The notes under the pieces are model-generated. The model had not been told where the DNA came from. It did not search any database and saw only the letters and a program-made list of their open reading frames with translations. Positions 9,598 to 17,275 of a stretch of DNA of 64,000 nucleotides are shown here, piece after piece. The position numbers were made by a program, and so were the translations under genes. Origin of the DNA: Bacteroidaceae bacterium (GTDB lineage: Bacteria; Bacteroidota; Bacteroidia; Bacteroidales; Muribaculaceae); NCBI GenBank assembly GCA_021768245.1, contig JAETNO010000013.1:1-64000 (forward strand), given 5' to 3'. Position 1 is the stretch's first letter. Each line of letters starts with the position of its first letter.

Positions 9598-11235
9598 TTA
9601 TAAGCTGCTGTTCTTTCTTACGAGTTTCATTGCTGCGTCCATGGCATCGGAGGCGGGGACTGCAATGTCTGGAATTGTTCCGTGAATGTCATTTTCGTCG
9701 GCACGCAACTGCCAGAAACGTTTGAAGGAAATGGAAGTGTTCATACGTGACACAGGCATAGGATACATAAGGATATCTCCATAGCACACATTCATTCCTC
9801 CGGTTTCTTCTCCAATGACAGTGCCCATGCCACATTCTTTGAAAGCCCATGCGAAAGAGCCTGCCGATGAAAATGTCTTATTGGAGGTCAGGAGATAGAC
9901 CGTTCCGGTGTAGTGCCCTTCTTCTGGCGATAAAGGCTGGATATATCCCGTAGAATCAGCCTCATGGAATTGAAACATAAGTTGCACTTCATTATTTCCC
10001 ATAAGTCTGGACGTAAGAGGAGTTATCTTTACAAGGGATTTGTCCATCTGTACGAATGGTTCGGGAGATATATAGCGTAGGAGTATGTCCCCCACACGGC
10101 TGTTGCCACCGCCATTATTCCGGAGGTCTATTATAAGATTGCCGATGTTGTTGTCGCGCAGGGCCGCGAACATGGAGTCAGCGAAATGTTCCATCTTCGG
10201 AATGTTGCTGAACTCACGGAAATCCATTATGGCTACATTATTAGCCTTATCGATACTGAAAGAATAGTTTTCATGTCTTTTCCTGTTTCTTGTCGATGGA
10301 CAGCGCTTTTTTATTTCGCTCCATGTAACTGCCGGGAAGGTATGGATAAGAGGTTTTTTAGAGTTTTTCGGAAGGTATTTGACTTCATATTGTTTTGCAT
10401 TATAGAGCATATGGAAAAGCCCAGGGAAGGAGCCGTCTATTCTCGACAGTTTGAAATGTGGTCTCTCTCCACTGACGAATGGCATCATAGAATCAAGCAT
10501 ATCGTCGGATTTCACTCCGTTGATGCTTAATATTTTAGAGCCTTTGGGGATTATGGAGTCAAGGCTTGAGGTGCAAATTATGGAGCGGTCAGTAAGGACA
10601 TTGACAAAAACAGGAAGTCTTTCGAGTTTTTCAGTGAAGACAGTGTTGAAAGGGACCCCGAGACAGGTATGTCCATCACCGATCATTGCAACAATCGGGG
10701 CGGTAAGCCGATAAAGTTCCATATTGGATACGGAATCCGGCAGTGAAGCTTTCGCCTTATTGACAGCACGGAAAAAGTCTTCCTGCCTGCACACCGAAAA
10801 AATGTCGGGGTGCACCTGACTCAGGCCATAGACAAGAGCGTCGATATCGAATTCTGCCTGTTTGCGTGATAAATTTCCTGACGGCGCCACTTTCAGCAGG
10901 GCAGGATTGGGATTGTCAAATTGGTTTTTCGCGCTGCGTGTCACCATGACACGGGCGGTATCACCATGCTGTGTAAGCATATCGAAATTGATTGATTCCC
11001 ACTCATTAAGATTTATAGTCAAAGAGTCGATATCAGATATGAATACTATTTCATGGGCCGCTGTTTCAAGTATGTCGGGATTAAGTTGAGGGGAAACACG
11101 CCAGCCTCCTTCTACAGTCTGACCGTCAAGTATAAGCTTGACGTTGTCTACACCGGTCTTGAATATTGCTTTCTGAGCTGTGGCAATCTCGAAAAGAGCC
11201 AGTGTGAAAGCCAGCGTCATGAATATTTTTCTCAT
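9598..11235 (-). CDS. S41 family carboxy-terminal processing peptidase, secreted
   Basis: A periplasmic or surface serine peptidase of the tail-specific protease family. Starting at Met 11235 gives a clean signal peptide (MRKIFMTLAF...ATAQ); the longer reading adds 17 residues with no such signal and would use the bases just behind the promoter. The S41 core is at the C-terminal end: LRNNGGGNSRVGD, then TFSSAGSFAWAF with the catalytic serine, and GEETGG. The N-terminal half of about 230 residues is not a typical PDZ domain but resembles the leading region of Bacteroidetes S41 proteins. The substrate is unknown. Confidence 0.85.
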   Translation of the reverse strand: MRKIFMTLAFTLALFEIATAQKAIFKTGVDNVKLILDGQTVEGGWRVSPQLNPDILETAAHEIVFISDIDSLTINLNEWESINFDMLTQHGDTARVMVTRSAKNQFDNPNPALLKVAPSGNLSRKQAEFDIDALVYGLSQVHPDIFSVCRQEDFFRAVNKAKASLPDSVSNMELYRLTAPIVAMIGDGHTCLGVPFNTVFTEKLERLPVFVNVLTDRSIICTSSLDSIIPKGSKILSINGVKSDDMLDSMMPFVSGERPHFKLSRIDGSFPGLFHMLYNAKQYEVKYLPKNSKKPLIHTFPAVTWSEIKKRCPSTRNRKRHENYSFSIDKANNVAIMDFREFSNIPKMEHFADSMFAALRDNNIGNLIIDLRNNGGGNSRVGDILLRYISPEPFVQMDKSLVKITPLTSRLMGNNEVQLMFQFHEADSTGYIQPLSPEEGHYTGTVYLLTSNKTFSSAGSFAWAFKECGMGTVIGEETGGMNVCYGDILMYPMPVSRMNTSISFKRFWQLRADENDIHGTIPDIAVPASDAMDAAMKLVRKNSSL

Positions 11236-11283
11236 GTGATGAATATGATGATTGGTTAGACAAATGATAAATTCACTGAGCCA

Positions 11284-11314
11284 CAAATTTACTATATTTT
11301 GAGGCTGATGTCAA
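11284..11314 (-). promoter_or_regulatory. Promoter of the S41 peptidase gene
   Basis: On the minus strand TTG (11312-11314), a 20-base spacer and TAAATTTG (11284-11291) match the Bacteroidetes consensus. It lies about 50 bases before the start at 11235 and supports that shorter start. Confidence 0.6.
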
Positions 11315-11327
11315 TAGGTTTGTATGA

Positions 11328-11373
11328 AAATATCCATGCGTCCCAGAAGGCTCCCTTTGGCGCATGGATATTT
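11328..11373. terminator. Strong hairpin downstream of the muramidase gene
   Basis: AAATATCCATGCG and its reverse complement CGCATGGATATTT form a perfect 13-bp stem around a 20-base loop. It sits about 30 bases beyond the stop of the minus-strand muramidase gene and just before the S41 promoter, so it probably insulates the two genes. Confidence 0.65.
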
Positions 11374-11401
11374 ATGGAATTCGTAATAAAATTGATTCTT
11401 A

Positions 11402-12124
11402 TTATTTTGAAAGGCGGGCGTAGGCCTGGGCCATTCTTGTATGGTAGGCGCGACGCGCATATCCGGGGCCGTTGTAACCACGTGCGAATGTGGCCCAATT
11501 CTTTTGCTGGAGTGGTTTCAGAAGTCCGACATTGGTAATGAATTCGGCGAACATGTCGAGCTGGTCGCGTTCGGAGCGCGACATGCGGCATACGAAATCG
11601 TCGAGGCTTGAGGCTCCACATTTTTTCCAGTTGAAGCCTCCAATCTGGAACATGCCCCAGAAAGTGCCCTCTATTGCGGCATGCGGATGGATTGTCTTTG
11701 CCGCTTCGAGGCGTTTGTGGGCACGTGTTTGAGAGCCACGTGAAGAGGCGAAGACCACGGAGTGGGATTTGCTGTATTTCGCCAGATTGACGCCTCTGCG
11801 TGTGGCGAAGCGACGGAACATAGTGAGGTCGAAATTGATGATAGGCTGTCCGGGAGCGACAAAGCCTTGGTGGGTTTTCCCTGCCTCGATTTCCACGACA
11901 GCTTTTATGGCTGCTACTTCCACTCCCAATTTTGCGGCGACCTCCTCGAAGTCCGCATCGGTGAGAGTAAATATGGTGTCAGGTGGAAATTTTAGAAAAT
12001 CACATTCAGCGATTATAGAGGCGATGGAGTCAGCGGCATTTTTGTTAGCGCTGTGATCGGTCATTGAAAAAAGTAGCGACGAAAGGAAGATTGAAATTGT
12101 GAGTAATGTTAATCGTCGTGTCAT
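11402..12124 (-). CDS. Secreted N-acetylmuramidase domain protein
   Basis: A 240-residue exported protein with a hydrophobic leader (MTRRLTLLTISIFLSSLLFS). The rest fits the N-acetylmuramidase family (PF11860, DUF3380), known from phage endolysins and bacterial cell-wall enzymes. Visible family marks are VVEIEAGK with a likely catalytic Glu near residue 78, GTFWGMFQIGGFNW in the middle, and the C-terminal WATFARGYNGPGY...AYARL. It likely cleaves the glycan strand of peptidoglycan in the periplasm. No holin or other phage gene is nearby, so I read it as a housekeeping or remodelling enzyme. Confidence 0.85.
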   Translation of the reverse strand: MTRRLTLLTISIFLSSLLFSMTDHSANKNAADSIASIIAECDFLKFPPDTIFTLTDADFEEVAAKLGVEVAAIKAVVEIEAGKTHQGFVAPGQPIINFDLTMFRRFATRRGVNLAKYSKSHSVVFASSRGSQTRAHKRLEAAKTIHPHAAIEGTFWGMFQIGGFNWKKCGASSLDDFVCRMSRSERDQLDMFAEFITNVGLLKPLQQKNWATFARGYNGPGYARRAYHTRMAQAYARLSK

Positions 12125-12213
12125 AAAAATTATAATTGATGAAACATATGTGTCAGTCCTCAGCTTTCAGTCAGCTTCGGGGGTGACATCTTCAGGGTGG
12201 AGAGGGGATTGGA

Positions 12214-12348
12214 GCACAGAGCCGTGCAACACGCATGGCCCTGTGCCGATACCCTATAAGTTATAAGACGCTTTAAACGCGTAGAAGTTTAGTTCAGAGA
12301 TATACGGCGTCACGCCGTAGGAGATGATTGACATTGTTGAATGTCAAT
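12214..12348. repeat. Cluster of three palindromes downstream of pepD
   Basis: Three hairpin-forming sequences lie in a gene-free stretch of 245 bases: 12214-12246 (GCACAG/CTGTGC with an inner GCCGTGC/GCATGGC stem), 12303-12319 (TACGGCG, 3-base loop, CGCCGTA) and 12327-12348 (ATTGACATT, 4-base loop, AATGTCAAT). In the direction of pepD transcription they follow its stop in reverse order. None has a clean T run, so they may act as an mRNA 3' end stabiliser, a terminator group or a REP-like element. Confidence 0.6.
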
Positions 12349-12370
12349 GTCGGGATATCCTTTGATGGAT

Positions 12371-13831
12371 TTATTTTTTAAGGTCGCCCACTTTTTCAAG
12401 AGTGCGTTTCAGCTGGCCCCAGAAGCGTTCCACTGCCGGGATGAACATCCGTTCCGACGGTGAGTGGACGTCGCGGAGTGTCGGGCCGAACGAAACCATG
12501 TCGAGATGCGGATATTTCGTAAGGAAAAGTCCACATTCGAGGCCGGCGTGGATTGCCTTGATAGCAGGGGTAACGCCGTAGAGTTCCTTATAGGCATCGC
12601 GCGAAATCTTCATTATCGGAGATTCGAGATTAGGCTGCCATCCGGGATATCCGTCGCCATGTTCCACGCGTGCGCCGGCAAGCAGGAAGAGGGCTTCAAC
12701 CTGACGGGCTATGTCCCACTTGCGTGACTCGACGGAGCTACGCTGGCTTGTGGTCACAACGATAGTGTTGTCAGCAGCCATCTTGACAGATGCAAGGTTT
12801 GTCGATGTTTCCACGAGACCTTCAAGCTCACGGCTCATGGAAATCACTCCATGGGGTGCGGAATAGAGGGCGCGTATGATATTGGTCGAGGTGGTCTGGT
12901 CGATGGTGAAGTCGGGGGTGTCGACACTTTCCATCGTCACCTTGAGATTCGGCTCAAGACCCTGATATTCATTTTCGAGGTCTGCGATATAGTGGTTGAG
13001 CATAGTGCGCACTTCCTCTTTTTTTGAAGTGTGCACACCTATCACGGCATGGCTTGCACGTGGAATGGCATTACGCAGATTACCTCCGTCGATTTCTGAC
13101 AGGACAACCTCGTGTTTACCCTGAAGGTTGAAGAGGAAGCGGGCAAGGAGCTTATTTGCATTTGCGCGGCCGAGGTGGATGTCGCCACCTGAGTGACCGC
13201 CGTTGAGACCTTCGATGTTTATCCTGAAATAGAGGAAATCTTTCGGCGCGAATGAACGGTTGTAGCTGAAAAATGCCTGGGTATCCACTCCGCCGGCGCA
13301 GCCTACGAAAATCTCTGCGTCGTCTTCCGAGTCAAGATTGAGGAGCATTGTGCCGGAAATCATGTCGGGGCCAAGGTTGTTGGCACCGGTCATGCCGGTT
13401 TCCTCATCTACGGTGAAGAGGGCTTCGAGGGGGCCGTGCTCGAATGTGTCGTCAGTAAGTGCGGCAAGAGCGGCTGCCATGCCTATTCCGTTGTCAGCTC
13501 CGAGTGTGGTGCCGTTGGTACGCACCCAGTCGCCGTCAATTACAGCGGGTATCGGCTGGGTAGTGAAGTCGAAACTCTTATCGTTTGACTCGCATACCAT
13601 ATCCATATGGCCCTGCATGATAACTGTCGGGGCATTTTCGTGGCCCGGTGTGGCGGGTTTGCTTATCACCACATTTCCCACTTTGTCGGTTTTCACTGCG
13701 AGCTTATGAGCTTTCGCGAAATCGAGCAGAAATTCCCTTATCTTCTCTTCTTTCTTTGAAGGGCGGGGTATTTTGGTAATCTCGTCGAAAATAGAGAAAA
13801 CCTCGCGGGGCTGAAGATCTTTGATTTCCAT
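12371..13831 (-). CDS. pepD: Aminoacyl-histidine dipeptidase (PepD, M20 family)
   Basis: A cytoplasmic zinc dipeptidase that cleaves Xaa-His and other dipeptides. Metal-binding and catalytic segments of the M20 family are present: MQGHMDMVCE (metal His and catalytic Asp), GTTLGADNGIGMA (bridging Asp), DEETGMTGA (catalytic and metal Glu) and LDSEDD. The C-terminal AIHAGLECGLF provides the further metal-site Glu region, followed by FGPTLRDVHSPSER. The 486-residue length is normal for PepD. It is monocistronic on the minus strand. Confidence 0.95.
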   Translation of the reverse strand: MEIKDLQPREVFSIFDEITKIPRPSKKEEKIREFLLDFAKAHKLAVKTDKVGNVVISKPATPGHENAPTVIMQGHMDMVCESNDKSFDFTTQPIPAVIDGDWVRTNGTTLGADNGIGMAAALAALTDDTFEHGPLEALFTVDEETGMTGANNLGPDMISGTMLLNLDSEDDAEIFVGCAGGVDTQAFFSYNRSFAPKDFLYFRINIEGLNGGHSGGDIHLGRANANKLLARFLFNLQGKHEVVLSEIDGGNLRNAIPRASHAVIGVHTSKKEEVRTMLNHYIADLENEYQGLEPNLKVTMESVDTPDFTIDQTTSTNIIRALYSAPHGVISMSRELEGLVETSTNLASVKMAADNTIVVTTSQRSSVESRKWDIARQVEALFLLAGARVEHGDGYPGWQPNLESPIMKISRDAYKELYGVTPAIKAIHAGLECGLFLTKYPHLDMVSFGPTLRDVHSPSERMFIPAVERFWGQLKRTLEKVGDLKK

Positions 13832-14045
13832 TTATAGAACTAATTAGTTAGAAAATCGGTAAAAATGTCGCAAAACTGCATGATTTGATTCACCTCTTGC
13901 AGCCAAATTTTGCAAATATTAGCGCAAGTGTGAAACAATTGTTAAATAACTCAGATTTGCACCACTAAATTATAAAATAAAATTGAGATAGACGCTATAA
14001 TTTGAAGTAAATTGCTACTTTTGCATCGTAAAACGCGAACTGACG

Positions 14046-14219
14046 ATGAAAATCATGCTTCTTACTCTTGTCCCTGCCATAGCCCTGATTGGGCTTGCAG
14101 TGCTTGCAATGGGAGTCAAGGCGCTTTTCATCAAAGGAGGGAGATTTCCCTCGGGACATGCCCATGATATCCCTGCGCTTCGTCGCCGGGGCATAGGTTG
14201 CGCACACGATGAAAGATAG
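14046..14219 (+). CDS. Small conserved membrane protein (57 residues)
   Basis: The reading frame from ATG at 14046 to TAG at 14219 encodes one N-terminal membrane helix (MKIMLLTLVPAIALIGLAVL) followed by a short soluble part with GGRFPSGHAHDIPALRRRGIGCAHD. The pattern of a helix, then GGRFP, then a RRGIGCA segment resembles a family of short Bacteroidales membrane proteins of unknown role. A TACTTTTG element at 14016-14023 lies 22 bases upstream and could be its -7 box. It is short but has good context, and it ends 78 bases before the ompH-like gene. Confidence 0.7.
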   Translation: MKIMLLTLVPAIALIGLAVLAMGVKALFIKGGRFPSGHAHDIPALRRRGIGCAHDER

Positions 14220-14297
14220 CCGTCCGTCAGTCCGCTTCCGACATTTCAAGAAGTAAAAAAATAACCAAATCTATAAAAAATACCCCAAATTCAACAC

Positions 14298-14912
14298 ATG
14301 AACAAGTTAGCAATATCAGCTTCATCGCTGCTTTTAAGTCTATTTGCCCTCACTGCTACCTCGTGCGGCGGTCAAACGTCAAGCGAAGCCGCATCCGGAG
14401 CTCCCGTCCAAGCAGCTGCGGCCGATGGCGCAACCTCTCCGAGCCTCAACATCCGCTATATTGACTCAGATTCGCTGATGACACATTACAATCTTGCGAA
14501 AGATTTTCAGGAGGCTTCAATGCGTGCCGTATCGAAAATCGAAAGCGCGCGTCAGGCCAAGGCAAACGAGATTCAGAAGTTTGCCGCAGCAATCGAGCAG
14601 AAAGGCCGCAGCAACGGCTATCTCACCGAGGCAAGCTATAACGCCGACATGCAGAAACTTCAGAAGATGCAGCAGGACGCTGAAAGCTATCTCGCAGGCT
14701 TGAGCCGAAACACAGAAAACGAACTTGCCCAGCAGCAGCTTCAGCTCAATGATTCGATTGAAAACTATATCAAGGAATATAATAAGACCAAAGGCTACGA
14801 CGCTATTCTCTTTAAGGCAGCCGGAGTCTATTTCAATCCCGCGCTTGATATAACCAATGATATTATCTCCGGCCTCAATGCCCGTTACAATAAGGTTGGC
14901 GAAGGGAAATAA
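14298..14912 (+). CDS. OmpH/Skp family periplasmic chaperone-like lipoprotein
   Basis: A 204-residue protein with a lipoprotein signal (LTATSC, lipid Cys at 23), a low-complexity Ala-rich linker, and an OmpH/Skp domain. That domain opens with NIRYIDSDSLMTHYNLAKDF and continues as a long Lys/Glu/Gln-rich coiled coil ending in KGYDAILFKAAGVYFNPALDIT. Skp-type proteins hold unfolded outer-membrane proteins in the periplasm. Here the lipid anchor replaces the soluble form. It is followed by a strong terminator. Confidence 0.88.
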   Translation: MNKLAISASSLLLSLFALTATSCGGQTSSEAASGAPVQAAAADGATSPSLNIRYIDSDSLMTHYNLAKDFQEASMRAVSKIESARQAKANEIQKFAAAIEQKGRSNGYLTEASYNADMQKLQKMQQDAESYLAGLSRNTENELAQQQLQLNDSIENYIKEYNKTKGYDAILFKAAGVYFNPALDITNDIISGLNARYNKVGEGK

Positions 14913-14964
14913 TTTTATTCTTTTAAGCAGGATTCCCGTCAGGGCTATCTATTAAATGAATTGA

Positions 14965-15003
14965 GAAAACAGGGCCGCGACTCAAAGTCGCGGCCCTGTT
15001 TTC
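14965..15003 (+). terminator. Terminator of the ompH-like gene
   Basis: A 17-bp stem (GAAAACAGGGCCGCGAC with GTCGCGGCCCTGTTTTC) encloses a 5-base loop. The A and T ends of the stem make it usable in both directions, toward the minus-strand sigma factor gene as well. Confidence 0.88.
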
Positions 15004-15062
15004 CCAATGGTTAAGCAATTAGGGGGTGATGAATTATGCGTATAGCTGAAACATGAAAAATC

Positions 15063-15566
15063 TTATCGATAGTCGGCGAATTGAGCCTGAAGTTTCTTGC
15101 GTGCGAAGAATATACGGCTTTTCACGGTGCCGAGCGGGAGATTCATCTTCTCTGCAATCTCGTTGTACTTGTAGCCGGCGACGTGCATTGAGAACGGTAT
15201 GCGGTATTCATCGGGAAAGGCGTTGATTGCGTCTGAAATCTCGTTTGCGCCGAATGAGCCTTCGGGAGTCTCGAGTCCTGAATCCTGCGAGAGGTTGAGG
15301 TGGTAGAGGTCCTCGGTCTGGTCGATTACGGTCGCGGAGCGCACCACTCGACGGTAGTTGTTGATGAATATGTTGCGCATGATGGTGAAGACCCATCCCT
15401 TGAAATTAGTATTGTCGACGTACTTGCTTTCATTGTCAAGGGCCTTCAGGGTAGTGTCCTGGAGCAGGTCGTAAGCATTGTCGCGGTTTGACGTGAGCAT
15501 GTAGGCAAAGTTAAGGAGGTTGCCCTGGAGGCTCATAAGCTTGTTTTGAAATTCCTGAGTTCCCAT
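15063..15566 (-). CDS. ECF-type RNA polymerase sigma factor, copy 1
   Basis: A 167-residue sigma-70 family factor of the ECF group. Region 2 includes DLLQDTTLKALDN near 33-45 and NFKGWVFTIMRNIFINNYRR near 54-73. Region 4 carries the helix-turn-helix YNEIAEKMNLPLGTVKSRIFFARKKL near 134-159. No anti-sigma gene is adjacent. It is 97% identical in DNA to the gene at 16176-16679: I count 16 base differences, 12 of them silent, and two amino-acid changes (A161 and Q162 here). It has its own consensus promoter. The target regulon is unknown; sigma factors of this type are common in Bacteroides, and one is known there as the oxidative-stress factor EcfO. Confidence 0.95.
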   Translation of the reverse strand: MGTQEFQNKLMSLQGNLLNFAYMLTSNRDNAYDLLQDTTLKALDNESKYVDNTNFKGWVFTIMRNIFINNYRRVVRSATVIDQTEDLYHLNLSQDSGLETPEGSFGANEISDAINAFPDEYRIPFSMHVAGYKYNEIAEKMNLPLGTVKSRIFFARKKLQAQFADYR

Positions 15567-15640
15567 AATGTGTTGTGATAAATTGTTGTCGTTTGAGAGA
15601 GTTGATTCTAAATAGTAGTGTCAATGTTTGTTTGACATTT

Positions 15641-15670
15641 CAAAAGTACGGTGAAATTTATCGTTGTCAA
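15641..15670 (-). promoter_or_regulatory. Promoter of sigma factor copy 1
   Basis: On the minus strand TTG (15668-15670), a 19-base spacer and TACTTTTG (15641-15648) fit the Bacteroidetes primary promoter. The leader to the start at 15566 is about 70 bases. The surrounding 100 bases align without gaps to 16771-16870. Confidence 0.72.
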
Positions 15671-16175
15671 GAAAATTAGTGTGAAAATGTGTTAATACGA
15701 TTGCGTATGTGTTACAAATGCATTTATAATTCTGACATATAGCTGCTTATTTGTTTTGTGTTGTGGTTGCAAAAATGTTACAATTGTTGCGATTTGTAAT
15801 GATTTTATATTGTTGGTAGAAATGAGAAATGGTATACGGGGCCGTTATGGGGATAAGCGAACCCCGGTCGCGAATCAGCTTCGGGACCGGGGCTCTTGTG
15901 GGGTTGTGTGTAATCGTATTATCAATACCTTAGTCAAAAAATCTTAGTTGCAATATCTTATTTATTATTTTAACCTAAATCTAACCAATACCTTGAAATC
16001 GTATGATTATCTGTTTACGTTTCCCTAAAACAATCTATTTTACCTATATTGAACCTTGAAATGGAAACGGCTTAAAAAGTTATTTTCGAAACATGAAAAA
16101 ATTAATCTCTACAAAATAGTTTTTAGTGACGCCGGGCCTTTGTCCGGGTTGATTATGTCTGGTCTCAGGTGGCGT
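15671..16175. other. Intergenic region between the twin sigma genes
   Basis: About 500 bases without a convincing gene. GTTACA occurs at 15711 and 15777, upstream of the copy 1 promoter. A GC-rich palindrome with CCCCGGTC near 15855 and GACCGGGG near 15880 could end transcription of copy 2 or be a relic, since it lacks a T run. The remainder is AT-rich. Nothing else is recognised. Confidence 0.5.
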
Positions 16176-16679
16176 TTAACGGTAGTCGGCGAAACGTACC
16201 TGAAGTTTCTTGCGTGCGAAGAATATACGGCTTTTCACAGTGCCGAGCGGGAGGTTCATCTTCTCCGCAATCTCGTTGTATTTGTAGCCGGCGACGTGCA
16301 TTGAGAACGGTATGCGGTATTCATCGGGAAAGGCGTTGATTGCGTCTGAAATCTCATTTGCGCCGAACGAGCCTTCGGGAGTCTCGAGACCCGAATCCTG
16401 CGAGAGGTTGAGGTGGTAGAGGTCCTCGGTCTGGTCGATTACGGTCGCGGAGCGCACCACTCGGCGGTAGTTGTTGATGAATATGTTGCGCATGATGGTG
16501 AAGACCCATCCCTTGAAATTAGTATTGTCGACGTACTTGCTTTCGTTGTCAAGGGCCTTCAGGGTAGTGTCCTGGAGCAGGTCGTAAGCGTTGTCGCGGT
16601 TTGACGTGAGCATGTAGGCAAAGTTAAGGAGGTTGCCCTGGAGGCTCATAAGCTTGTTCTGAAATTCCTGAGTTCCCAT
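16176..16679 (-). CDS. ECF-type RNA polymerase sigma factor, copy 2
   Basis: A 167-residue ECF sigma factor with the same region 2 and region 4 as its neighbour at 15063-15566. It differs only at residues 161-162 (V-R in place of A-Q), next to the C-terminus. Homology in the coding part begins and ends almost exactly at the gene borders, and the 3' flanks do not align. The promoter region is also duplicated but has drifted to about two thirds identity. Such even conservation of the gene suggests gene conversion or strong selection on both copies. No anti-sigma factor is nearby. Confidence 0.95.
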   Translation of the reverse strand: MGTQEFQNKLMSLQGNLLNFAYMLTSNRDNAYDLLQDTTLKALDNESKYVDNTNFKGWVFTIMRNIFINNYRRVVRSATVIDQTEDLYHLNLSQDSGLETPEGSFGANEISDAINAFPDEYRIPFSMHVAGYKYNEIAEKMNLPLGTVKSRIFFARKKLQVRFADYR

Positions 16680-16790
16680 AATTTTGAAGTTTTAGAGAGT
16701 TGAACGTTATCGAGAAGAATCGAAGATTGTCTTATTGATGTTTTGGTGTCGTGCTTGCCTTTTGTGAGGCTTTGTTTTTGTTTGACACTT

Positions 16791-16820
16791 CAAAATTACT
16801 ATGAAAAGAAGGGAAAGCAA
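16791..16820 (-). promoter_or_regulatory. Promoter of sigma factor copy 2
   Basis: On the minus strand TTG (16818-16820), a 19-base spacer and TAATTTTG (16791-16798) fit the Bacteroidetes consensus with the same spacing as the promoter of copy 1. The leader is about 110 bases. Confidence 0.72.
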
Positions 16821-16860
16821 GAAATTTATTGTAAAAATATGTTAATCCAATGACAAAGTT

Positions 16861-16964
16861 GTTACAATAATATATAATATACTGAAAATTAATGAATTAG
16901 TATTGAGATAAAAATATTGCAGAATTGTTACAATGTAACAGCCGTTGTAACTTTTGATTGTAAC
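16861..16964. repeat. Cluster of GTTACA/TGTAAC motifs upstream of sigma copy 2
   Basis: GTTACA at 16861, a palindrome GTTACA-A-TGTAAC at 16927-16939, and TGTAAC at 16946 and 16959 form a dense cluster in an AT-rich stretch. The first lies 63 bases upstream of the -7 box, the same distance as GTTACA at 15711 from the -7 box of copy 1. The cluster is a candidate operator. The rest of 16821-17211 is AT-rich with no gene that I can support. Confidence 0.5.
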
Positions 16965-17211
16965 ATCTTGAATCGGTCTTTTGTGTGGAAAGTATTTGTT
17001 GCTTCGGTTGTAGAATCGGGTTTGTAGGGCGGTTTGTAGATTATATATATATATTGTGATTATTTGTTTGGGTTGGCCGGCGTAAATTCGGCTCCACAAT
17101 ATATAATGAATAATGTCTAAAAAGGTTTAAGTTGTGTTGTTAAAAATATGTTGTTTAACATATTTAATTAAATATGTCTAATCATATAGGATGATTTTTA
17201 GGTAAAAGAAT

Positions 17212-17254
17212 ATAACAAAAAAGGTGTCCGGTTACCGGACACCTTTTTTGTTAT
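17212..17254. terminator. Terminator of the fumarate reductase operon
   Basis: A perfect 20-bp inverted repeat (ATAACAAAAAAGGTGTCCGG and its complement) has a 3-base TTA loop and A/T runs at both outer ends. It lies 21 bases past the stop of the iron-sulfur subunit gene on the minus strand. Confidence 0.93.
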
Positions 17255-17275
17255 ATGAGATTTCGGCCAATATGC

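Noticed and set aside
11402..12124. N-acetylmuramidase as a sign of a prophage
   Set aside because: No holin, capsid, tail, integrase or terminase genes are nearby; it has a signal-like leader and chromosomal housekeeping neighbours.
12464..12727. Plus-strand frames inside pepD and similar frames in other large genes
   Set aside because: They lie in other frames of strongly supported genes and show no domains, signals or conserved motifs.
13995..14249. 84-codon minus-strand frame over the small membrane protein gene
   Set aside because: The plus-strand 57-residue frame has a membrane helix and a promoter-like box. The antisense product is compositionally random with many Lys, His and Cys.
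15756..15947. 63-codon plus-strand frame between the sigma genes
   Set aside because: It has no leader or family resemblance and covers a GC-rich palindrome; probably chance.
16842..17099. 85-codon minus-strand frame upstream of sigma copy 2
   Set aside because: It lies in AT-rich DNA with the TGTAAC repeats; its Ile/Tyr/Asn-rich product reflects base composition.
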